DNA of 38,386 bases, from NCBI GenBank assembly GCA_015852425.1, contig JAAAIG010000322.1, positions 304 through 38,689 on the forward strand. The letters are read 5' to 3'. Made by a program: the position numbers and the translations under genes. Positions within the stretch are counted from its first letter, which is position 1; each line of letters begins with the position of its first letter. The stretch comes from Gryganskiella cystojenkinii. Lineage: Eukaryota; Mortierellomycota; Mortierellomycetes; Mortierellales; Mortierellaceae. Positions 20,282 through 29,704 of the stretch are shown piece by piece. The notes under the pieces are model-generated. The model saw only the letters and a program-made list of their open reading frames with translations. It did no database searches and was not told where the DNA came from.

Positions 20282-21673
20282 ATGTCTACCGCCGCCCAGA
20301 TCAGCAAGAAGAGAAAGGTGCGCCCTTTTTCTTTCATCCATCACGGATGGTTATGAGCGTCGGCAACACATTATGACTCGCACCAGGAGGGGCTATCGCC
20401 AAATACTAGGGATGGATGGGATGACTAGAGGGACCTGCATGGATGGATGGGTCGAGATAGGCAATGGATTAAATCTGTGTCGATATCTGCGTCCCAGTTC
20501 AATCTGAGCAGATTACAGAAAAAAAAGAGACGATTCGACCTTCCATCTCGCCATCAGCAGGAAATCAAGTCTTTAAACCATCGCAGGAGAGACGAACCTC
20601 TGATCGAACGTTTTCTTCGGCATCAGACAGGAAGACTCCATCTCGAAACAGGAAAGCAGAGGCAACGTCTCCTTGGGCCACCAGATTGACCAGGATCTCG
20701 TTGCGAACCCGCGATCCTGCAGTCTGGGAGAGTCTACGTTGAACCTGTTTGTCTCGTTTGCATCGACTCTTGGCGCAAGGAAACAACTCGGCATCAGCAT
20801 CAGGCCGACTATTGTTGGATTATTCAGGACCAAAAGAGAAAAAAATTAGGCTCAACAAACACCATCATCAACCCGACAAAACAGGGCAAACACACAACCT
20901 GCACACGCAGGCAAAACAACCGAGCCCACATCCTCCAAAACATTATNNNNNNNNNNCCCCCACAACGACTCTCATAGTTCGTCGCCGATGGTGTTTTCTA
21001 CGCCGAGTTGAACGAGTTCTTCCAGCGCGAGCTCGCTGCTGAGGGTTACTCCGGTGTCGAGGTCCGTGTCACCCCTGCCCGTACCGAGATCATCATCCGT
21101 GCCACCCAGACCCAGGAGATTCTTGGTGTCCAGGGTCGTCGCATCCGTGAGTTGACCTCTTTGGTCCAGAAGCGTTTCAAGTTCCCCGAGAACACTGTCG
21201 AGCTCTACGCCGAGAAGGTCAACTTCCGTGGTCTCTCTGCCATTGCCCAGTGCGAGTCCTTGAAGTACAAGCTCCTCAACGGTGTCGCTGTCCGCCGTGC
21301 CTGCTACGGTGTTGTCCGTTACATCATGGAGTCTGGCGGAAAGGGTTGCGAGGTTGTCGTCTCTGGAAAGCTCCGTGGTGCCCGTGCCAAGTCGATGAAG
21401 TTCGTTGATGGATTCATGATCCACTCTGGTCAGCCCACCAAGGACTTTGTTGATACCGCTGTCCGTCACGTCTTGCTCCGTCAGGGTGTTTTGGGAGTCA
21501 AGGTCAAGATCATGTTGCCCTGGGACCCCACTGGCAAGATGGGCCCCAAGACCCCCCTCCCCGATATGGTCACCATTATGGAGCCCAAGGAGGAGGTCCC
21601 CGTCCTCGCCCCCGTCTCCGAGTCCCGCGAGGAGGTTGCCCCCGTCGCTGCTGCTGCCCCTATTGAGGCTTAA
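20282..21673 (+). CDS. rps3: Ribosomal protein uS3 (S3) of the small subunit
   Basis: Two exons, 20282-20317 and 20978-21673, give 243 residues, the same length as human RPS3. Exon 1 encodes [12 protein letters not shown] and the second exon continues [15 protein letters not shown], exactly the family's N-terminus. A type-2 KH domain covers about residues 21-92 with the loop [10 protein letters not shown]. The C-terminal S3 domain includes [27 protein letters not shown] and [11 protein letters not shown]. It sits at the mRNA entry side of the 40S subunit and takes part in decoding and mRNA binding. Codon use is strongly biased to C-ending codons, as expected for a highly expressed gene; this also creates a long spurious antisense frame. 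The only intron is 660 bases, longer than most in the window, and contains an assembly gap. Confidence 0.98.
20947..20956. other. Assembly gap of ten N
   Basis: Ten N lie inside the uS3 intron, 21 bases before the acceptor. The true length of missing DNA is unknown, so the intron may be longer or shorter than it appears. Confidence 0.99.
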
Positions 21674-21703
21674 GCGCGCCATTGCAATTGTTCTTTGAAA
21701 AAT

Positions 21704-21709
21704 AATAAA
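21704..21709 (+). terminator. AATAAA poly(A) signal of uS3
   Basis: A canonical hexamer shortly after the uS3 stop codon. Confidence 0.55.
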
Positions 21710-21865
21710 AAAAATAGAAAAGCCCCTTGATTTTTTTTTCCCCACCTGCCAGATGTTCGAATAGTCGCCTGGACACGGTGCCTGTATGATAGTCTCTTGG
21801 TCTCTTGCGTAACGTTCGAAAAAAAATAATGCCCTTGTTCAGCTCGATAATTACAACATTCGTGT

Positions 21866-21871
21866 TTTATT
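21866..21871 (-). terminator. AATAAA poly(A) signal of the PP2A scaffold gene
   Basis: A canonical hexamer on the minus strand, about 115 bases past the stop codon of the PP2A scaffold gene. Confidence 0.45.
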
Positions 21872-21984
21872 GTTAAACGTGATCCTGCATCCTGTATGAC
21901 TTCCTTCTGCCCCCTATGTTTCTGGTAATATCTCCTATGTTTGATACAACTCTTCTTGAAACTGCACTCTCAAGATCGAAAAAT

Positions 21985-24627
21985 CTACTGTGCAGTCAAG
22001 AGCGCCTTCTGAGAGAAGAAACGGACGTCGTTATCAGTATCCTCGCTCAGCTTCATCAATGCGGGCTTGAGCTGCTGATCAACCAAAGGCTTTGTGTCTT
22101 GGTTTTGCGAGAGCACTGGGATCAACGCTTCTATGGACTTGGCAACGTTGAAACGGATGTTGGGAATAGGGTCCGAGACGAGGTTAGTGACGGTAGGGAG
22201 GATATAATCACGGATCACCTCTGGGGTCACTGCTGGGGCCATAGCCTATACAATTTGTTAAAACATAAAAGAGTAAGTTTCACTTCCCATCATTTGAGAC
22301 CAGCAACCATTTCATCAAGCCTAATAAAATAAAAAGTCAAAGTATCTGGGCTTACAGTGATGGCAAAGATGGTCGTCATTCTGTACAAGTAGTTAGGGTG
22401 CGTTCCCATAGCGAGAACCTTGGGGATGATGGTTTGCTTGGCCCAATCAACGCCAAAGACTTCTGTGAGCTTGCGGAGGTTGATAGTGGCGGCCTCACGG
22501 ATCGAGAACACGCTATCACCCAACCATGACATGCAGAGTGCTCCGAGCTTCTCGTCAAAGAATGCAACGCCCAGTTGAGTCGCCAACAAGGGGATATAGT
22601 CGATGATCGCCAAACGCACACGCCACTGCTTGTCCTCTGCCAATTCCACAATAGCGGGCAAGAGCGATTGAGAGAGAAGCTCGATGCCAATGACCTGGTT
22701 CACAGTCTCGAGCTTGGAGATGATGTTGAGACGGACATCGGGGAACTCATCCTTGAGTAACTGCAAGAACAAGGGCAAGAGCTGCTCTGTCGTGGCCTCC
22801 TTGCCCAAAATAGGAGCAAGTCCACTGATCTGCATAGCCAAGGCAGCACGAACGTGCTGCGAGGTATCGGTCACCAAATCCTTGACACAGGGAAGAATGC
22901 TGTTCAAAATCGTCTCTCTGTCAATCAATTGAGCGAATCCTGTGGTGCGTAAAAAAACCCAGACGAAGGTCCATGGAGATAGTCAGTATCGTCTGCTAGA
23001 GTCAAAATTTAAGCTAACTCACGCCAGCATTTCCATGCGAATCGTTTGCAACTTGCCTGGAACCTGACCAGAGGCAGCAGTGCGAACCTCGGCTTCGTTA
23101 TCCTTCAAAAGGCGAACAAATGCGTTAACAAGATCCTCCCGAGTAATGTCCTCTCCGACAGCTTTGCTCAGCTGTGTCGTTCCAAAGAAGAAGAAAAAAA
23201 AAAGGGTAAATATTCAGTGAAAACTTGGGCTTTCCTGTTATTCGAGGCGAGAACGATAGATGTTATTGTTGCAGCCCCGTTTTTTTTTTACCTTGACGAA
23301 GTTGTCGGCGATCATATAACGAACTCTCCAAGACTTATCGGCGACCATAGCTTTGAGCGTCTGCAAAAAGTAGGTCTTGCACTCCTCAGGGGATAACTCC
23401 TCAGCGACAGCGACGAGGTCAGTAACGGTCAACAGACGAACGGAATCCTGCTCATCCTGCGCCAACTTGTTGAAGAGGGGGATCATGTCTGAGATGAGAT
23501 GCTCTTTGCTGAGTTTCTTGGCAAAAGCCTGTCGAGACCATAAAGAGAGAATGAGAGTGAGCTATTGAGTAAGCAGAGCGTATAACAAAATGAAGAGAAT
23601 GTACATTGGTTCGTTGCTCAAATATTCTTACACCAAGATGTGTGGCAGCCGCACGACGAACCATGGGGGTATCATCTGTGCAGAGTTGTCCGAAAGATCT
23701 ACGAAGAAGGTTGAAAGTTGAAGTAAGCAATTCTGATCTGATATTGTTTCCGAGAGCAAAATAAAAATAAGTGGAGATCGAAGAGTTAAGGGATCCATAC
23801 TTGCGCATATCATCCTGAGAAGCTGGCGAGGCGAGAGGGTAACCGCAGGCATAAAGACCAGTGGCAGATGTACGGCTCGTGAACCAATCTCCCAAAGTAA
23901 GGCGCTTGAGGAGAGGAATATAGTACTGCTCCAACTGGGTCTGGTTCAAGACTGGGCAGATCTTGTTCAGGGACTCGACCGCCTACATATGCAAAGGAGC
24001 AACCACACTTTAGGTCAGTATATACGCCATGCACAAAAAAAAAAGGTGGCACGGGGACGGAGCGAGAGAAGGGGGGTGGATGAGGTTATCCAAGAAAATA
24101 ACAGAAAATAACAAAGGAGAAAGTCTATAGTACCTTGTCGCGAACCATAGTCTCCTCGACAGCAGCCAAGTTCTCGAGGGGTTGCAAGAGGATATGTGCA
24201 AATTGAGCACCACCGACATACTCTACAAAGTCACCGAGTTCACCAGCCAGGGCGAGCAAGACTTCATCTTCGTCATCGATGGATTCTATTGATGTGAATC
24301 ACAAGTTTTTTTTTGGATTGTCAGTTGACACCTTCAATCAATTGCAGGCGTGGGAGCGAGCTAAAGGTCAATACCACGCGTGTTCATTGAGCTTCTTTTT
24401 TTTTTTCTTAAAGAAAGAATGCGTGCTGATGCCGAAAATGGTCCATATTGTTGACGTGATTTACCATCGAGGAATGGGATCAATTCATCCCGGGTACGTT
24501 GAGGACCCAGGGCGAGAGCGATGGTGTTGAGTCTCTTGATGGCATTAAGACGAAGGGAGACATCGTCGTGACGGAGCTCATCTATCAAGACGGCGATGGG
24601 GTAGAGCTCTTCGTCTTCTGGATTCAT
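21985..24627 (-). CDS. paa1: Protein phosphatase 2A scaffold subunit A (PR65, HEAT repeats)
   Basis: Eight exons on the minus strand: 24627-24465, 24285-24134, 23982-23801, 23698-23632, 23528-23292, 23171-23057, 22939-22356 and 22245-21985. They join to 586 residues, close to the 589 of human PR65. Hallmarks in order: [114 protein letters not shown] and NIRFNVAKS. These are the stacked helix pairs of HEAT repeats that hold the catalytic and regulatory subunits of PP2A. All junctions keep frame. Seven introns exist; six are GT-AG. The sixth, 23056-22940, begins GCAAGT and is the only choice that leaves the frame open (QVPG joined to FAQLID). Yeast Tpd3 and fission yeast Paa1 are the known counterparts. 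It converges with uS3 and is divergent from the WNK gene. Confidence 0.95.
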
Positions 24628-26344
24628 GTCTATAGGACGTGGGGTGCTGTGGGGGTTGTAAAATGAGGAAAAGATTCAAAGAGTGATGGCAAAGACGGAG
24701 TGAACAAATAGGCGTCCTTTGAAGATGAAAAGAAGAAGAAAAGTAATTTGAAAATAAAAAAAAAAGGTTGAAATGGCAGCACGGGGTCAGAAGCACACAC
24801 ACAAATTGGATTTTGGATGCATTCAAATGGAATTCGGGGCCCTGTCTTTTTTTTCTTTCTGTGGTTGTTTCGTGTCTCTCTCACCACGACACCAATTCTC
24901 GAAAACCGTGTTTCACGGCGTGCAAAGTTCGCCACAAAAGGGGGAGGAGAAGGGGTGACGAGAAAGACCAAGGGCAGTCGCGTGCGATTGCAGTCCTTGC
25001 TCAAAGGAAATTGCGGTGACGTCAACATTTTTTTTTGCCAGACAGTCAGGTTAACGCTTGATCGTGGAAGACTCGAAAATGAGGGACGACCGAGCAGACC
25101 TGACGGCAGAGAGAATTAAATAAAAAAGGCAGACAAGGGAAGAAGGCAGAGGAATGGACGCAGTGCTTGGGCACGGCTACAACCCGTTGCGTTCCTGCAA
25201 AAGCTGTGCACAGACCAGCTCCAAAAATGACATCAACCACAGGTGGCCTCTGTCACCTCCGTCTTGCTCCCGCCACATAGACATGCGGTCGACTCTTCCC
25301 CCTTTGCTCTACATCTTTTCTTATTTTAGGATTCTCATCATTGGTGCCTTCTATCTCTACTACAAGAGTAGGCAGTAAGGCACCGTTGTATCCGTCATCA
25401 GTTCGCTATCCAGCCCACTCCAACAGCTAAAAAAACCCATTTAGGGACTCTGTAGATGTTGTTCCTATCTCGGCTGTGGCTATCGCAACTCTCGTCACTT
25501 GCTCCTCGAAGAACACGTTCGTGTGCTCAACAACGTTTTTTTTTTTTTTTTTTTTTAACTGTCACACAATCAAGGCGTGAGGGATATCTTATTTTCCCTT
25601 GGGGTGAGCGACCTAATGAAGTTGTGCTCCTTGTTCGCTCGTGGGTAAGCCAAAGGCAGTCGACTCACTCCTTTTTTCGTTCACTCTTTTCTGTTCATCC
25701 CGCAACTTACTCTTGCAGCCCAACTCGGAGAACGCATGATGAGCACTCGCTGATTTACAGATTTGGATTTGGGGCTATTCCAAGGTTGTGGGCCAAGCAG
25801 ACGAGGAAAAGGGCTGGAGGCATGTCTAAAGACAAAAGAAAGAGAATTGGGCCGCACATTTTCCATGCTCTGAATCAACAGAAAAAGAAAAAAAAAAAAA
25901 GTCAGAAATCAAAGCGTTCCCTGTCCTCTCAATCAAACCCAACCTGACTTTTACTCTTTTCTTTTTCTTGCTCCTTCCTCCTTCCTCTCTCTCTTTCTTT
26001 CTTTCTCTTTTTTTTCATCAACAATTCAACAAACTCGTTTATTTCCTCATCTCAATCCCTCTATGTTTTCACAGCTTATCCACGCCAACACCTTCACTCT
26101 CACTCGCCAGCGCTTCCTCTCGTCGTCTAATTCGCACTTGACCTTGAATCCAAAGTGAAAGAAAAAAAAAAACAATTTTTTGAAAAAAAAGGACAAAGCG
26201 AACGCGCCTTATCAACACCCACACGCAACTTCTTTGGCCAAAAAAAAAGGCTGTCGACCATTCTCAGACGTACACCTGCTGTATTAGCTACTGTTATCGA
26301 ACCATACTTCTGTCTGCACTTGATCCTTTCTGCCAACGACTCGG
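24628..26344. other. Divergent promoter region between the PP2A scaffold and WNK genes
   Basis: 1.7 kb separate the two start codons. The left end is the promoter and leader of the PP2A gene, C/T-rich on the minus strand. The right end (25940-26110) is C/T-rich on the plus strand and fits the leader of the kinase gene. A run of 21 T lies at 25536-25556. Open frames here are short and low in complexity. No TATA box was noted. Confidence 0.55.
25536..25556 (+). repeat. T21 homopolymer
   Basis: Twenty-one uninterrupted T. Such runs disfavour nucleosomes and are common in fungal promoters. Length may be inexact because of sequencing error. Confidence 0.85.
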
Positions 26345-29300
26345 ATGCCAGATCCAATCATGAACGTCAGAGGCAACCAAAGTGGATCCGAGGGATCAGA
26401 CCACCCCCATGACTCGGAGGAATCAGAAAGAAACGTCGCCTCCTTTTGTAATTCACTTTTGTTCACCATGGGATGCAGCAACAATGAGGGCTTTTTTCCT
26501 TTACAGGAAACTGATGCCTTTGCTCGTGTCAACCTATTCTAGCCGAGTATATTGATCACTCGAAACATGATCCTGAAAAGGTTGTCGAAGTCAGTCCCGA
26601 TGGTCGTTATGCAAAGGTAAAGAAAGAGGAATGAGAATGACAAAAAAGTCTAAAAAGGTGGCGTTTCTTGTCGAAAAAACAAACACCAAAAATACAGAGG
26701 ATCCGAGGGATGGACGCGCTTGCTGAGATCCTCTTTGTATCCGCACTGGACAGCCAACTGGTTTCTCATGGGAAGAATGCTCGATAGATCAACTTTTGAA
26801 GCTCGGTGCATGACTACACGCGTCAACTAAGGCTCAGTCGATGGAGAGACAGTAGGCGTAACTTTGAAAAAAGGACGATAAGGCGTGGGCGATGATCACT
26901 CGCTGGCGTTTTCCTTTTCTCCATCACGCTATTCCCTCACCACAGACCCCTCTTTACCCCCCAAAAACCTTGGACTGGATCGAAGCTGAGGGGAAAAAAG
27001 AAAGAATGGGTGGGCTTGAGTTTAGTTTGATGTGCCCATTTTTCTTTCTCTCCTTTCTTCTCCTCGCTTTACAGCATCGCTCGCTCGGTCGTCATGGAAG
27101 CCGAAGCGTCAAAAAAAAGACCACCATACTCGCGTTACACGGCTGGAATTGAGCAGGATAACACCACAATGTCCGACATCAATTTAAAAAAATCTTTTTC
27201 TTTTGGATGGGCAAACTGACACCAACATTTGGATTTGAACTAAAGCCTGCTCTGCTCACTTTTGGTTGTTTACCTTTCTTTTTTTCACCCGCTGCTTTCA
27301 TTCTCTCTCAGCTAAACTCTGTTCTGGGCAAGGGAGCCTACAAGATCGTTTACAAAGGAATCGACCGCGAGGAGGGTTACGAGGTGGCCTGGAACTGCTT
27401 TCAGACCACCAAGCAAGAGTATGCAGAACTTTCACAGGAAGTCGAGATCCTCAAGCGTGTACGCCATCCCAACATCATCAATTTCCATGACTGTTGGTAC
27501 AGCAACACCGAGTTTATCTTTATCACCGAGCTCATGACATCTGGCACACTGAGAGAGTAAGTTTTGGGTCGTTCTTGGTGCGCGGATCTTTATTTCGGTA
27601 TTCATGCTTGCACATGGGTGCACGGGAAGGAAATCGAAAGGCGGGAAAAAAACAGCTCAAAGATACTGATCGACAAACAAACAAACTAAACATAATCCGT
27701 GCACTTTCTCTTCCTTTTTTCTGTCTCTCTGCCTTCCTTCACTTTTTCATTTTTGTAATGATATCGCAGATATATCCGCAAACTGCAATCTCCCAATCTC
27801 AAAGTGGTCAAGCGATGGTGCAGACAGATCCTTAAGGGACTCATCTACCTTCACTCCTATGACCCTCCAATCATTCATCGCGACATCAAATGCGACAACA
27901 TCTTTATTAACGGAGCCCATGGTGAGGTCAAGATTGGCGACATGGGAACTGCAAAGATGAAGATTGGCAAAAAGTATACTGTCATTGGTAAGGAAGACCG
28001 AGAGCGACTTTGTAACCTGTTACGTTTTTCGTTCGATTGTGAGCAGAGTTTTTTTCTGAGCAGCGAGTGAAAAAAAAAAAAATGCTCACCCATTTCTTTG
28101 TGTTTTTTTTAGGTACACCTGAGTTCATGGCGCCAGAAATGTACGAAGAAAAGGGTTACAGTGAAAAGGTGGACATTTACGCCTTTGGAATGTGTCTGTT
28201 GGAGATGGTGACTGGAGAATACCCCTATGCCGAATGCAAAAACGCCGCCCAGATTTACAAAAAAGTCACCCAGGTAAGATGCAGGAGAAAGAACGTTACA
28301 AGAACAAAAAAGAATCTCGTCTGACCGCAATGCCAGGTGTTCTCGATCTTTTTTCTGGGTAACATCAAGATCTGACGTGCTGATATTATTCTGTTCCTCT
28401 TTTTGTTTGCACAGGGCCTCAAACCTGACTGCCTTTCAAAGATAACAGACCCTGAAGTCTTGAGCTTGATCAACCATTGCATTGCTCCAGAGAACGAAAG
28501 GTAATAAGGAGATCCTAGTCGACGATTCTCATTGATATTATGGAGATGCCGAAATGGCTTTAGGACTGACTTATGGTTTCCGTTGTACTCAAAATTTAGA
28601 TACTCTGCTCAGGAAGCGATCGAAGATCCATTTTTAGGCGTAGAACCCGAGGTTGTCGTTTTGACGACGAATGAGGCCAAGAACCACCTTACGTTACAGG
28701 TTGTGTTCAAGGGCATGGACAAACTGTCGGTCAAGTTTGAGTTCAATGCGGACACAGACACTGCTGAAGAAGTTGTCAACGAGATGGTATGAGACGGCAT
28801 TATCCTATCGATCTAGGTATGCACGATTAGCAACTTGGGCTGATGAACTAACTATAACTTTTAAAATGCCTCCAAAATAGATCGAAGAAGATGTCCTCCC
28901 ACAGCGGTACCAACGCATCATCACTCACGACATCAACCGGATATTGCGTGAGTTATCTGGGACGAACGAGAAGAAGGACAGCTCTGGACATCTCACGCCT
29001 TCATCACCAATGGTCCCGATGAGTCAGTCGCACGGGAATGTATCTCCTTTAACTCTGGACTCGACCAGTCCCCAAACACCACAGGCTGGAGCCACGAGCC
29101 TGAGTCGGAAAAACTCGAACCCAGAGTATAGCGGTGATGTGGAACTACCCTTCAAGGAATATGCACCAGATACCCCCATTGAGGACTTGGTTCGCGATAC
29201 CGCTGCAGCTTATCACCGTGGACCGGACAAGGCCAACGAGTGGCTTGCGAAACTAAAGAACCAGGATATCATGACAGTGGGGGATCTTCAAGATCTCCAG

Positions 29301-29420
29301 GATTCCGATTGGGCTGGTTTCGAGTTGACCGTGTTTGCCTCGAGGGCTCTTCGGAACCGTTTGTTTGGCAAGAACACGAAACGACCTACTCCCTCCACTG
29401 GCACGGAGGAGGGCAATTAG
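26345..29420 (+). CDS. WNK-type (with-no-lysine) serine/threonine protein kinase
   Basis: Eight exons: 26345-26447, 26543-26616, 27312-27556, 27770-27987, 28113-28273, 28415-28500, 28600-28786 and 28881-29420, giving 537 residues; all introns are GT-AG. The kinase domain spans about residues 60-310. The usual VAxK lysine is absent (EVAWN, Asn87), and a lysine stands in the glycine loop instead (GKGAYK, Lys70): this is the WNK hallmark. Other motifs: HRDIKCDN (Asp179), DMG (198-200), [15 protein letters not shown] and [18 protein letters not shown], all strongly WNK-like. Thr211 stands where animal WNKs have the activating serine. After the kinase comes an OSR1_C-like (PF2) fold from about residue 330 ([19 protein letters not shown]), then a Ser/Pro linker and a C-terminal helical module ([26 protein letters not shown]). 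Animal WNKs sense chloride and crowding and phosphorylate SPAK/OSR1; substrates here are unknown. Exons 1 and 2 are less certain than the rest. Confidence 0.9.
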
Positions 29421-29620
29421 AACGAGGAGGGCCTGGCTCGAATCTTAACATTGCACCTTTTTTTCTCTTTTCCCCTTTTGACTCGCTCACTAATCGACCC
29501 ACAAAAAAAAAAGCTTTCCTTATAATCGCCTAATGTCCTTTCTGTCTATCATACAACTTCATCATTTCTCATCGCCTCGCACTCATCATTTCATTTTTTT
29601 TAGACTTTTTGATATTACAC

Positions 29621-29628
29621 TTGTACAA
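29621..29628. terminator. Palindromic TTGTACAA between convergent genes
   Basis: TTGTACAA reads the same on both strands, 201 bases past the WNK stop and 77 bases past the F-box stop. It belongs to the same UGUA-containing motif set as behind other genes here and could serve both 3' ends. The rest of the 284-base spacer is T-rich, with no gene. Confidence 0.35.
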
Positions 29629-29704
29629 AATACTGCAAAAAAAAACACAAAGATACAGACTCAATTCTTTCAACCAGGTGTACAGTTCTGTCGATCTGGT
29701 CGGG

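Larger units (their letters stand above)
21674..21984. other. Shared 3' region of uS3 and the PP2A scaffold gene
   Basis: 311 bases separate the two convergent stop codons. AATAAA at 21704-21709 lies 31 bases past the uS3 stop. On the minus strand AATAAA at 21871-21866 lies about 115 bases past the PP2A stop. The region is otherwise AT-rich and non-coding. Confidence 0.7.

Noticed and set aside
20318..20977. snoRNA inside the uS3 intron
   Set aside because: No RUGAUGA box paired with a CUGA box and no clear hairpin-hinge-hairpin with ACA. The gap leaves the question open, but there is no positive evidence.
20972..21745. 257-codon open frame antisense to uS3
   Set aside because: It is the mirror of a highly biased coding sequence: C-ending codons on one strand leave the opposite strand free of stops. 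It has no domain of its own.
26617..27311. An additional coding exon inside the long second intron of the WNK gene
   Set aside because: Exon 2 and exon 3 join in phase to give [16 protein letters not shown], which matches WNK kinases without a gap. Frames inside the intron are unrelated.
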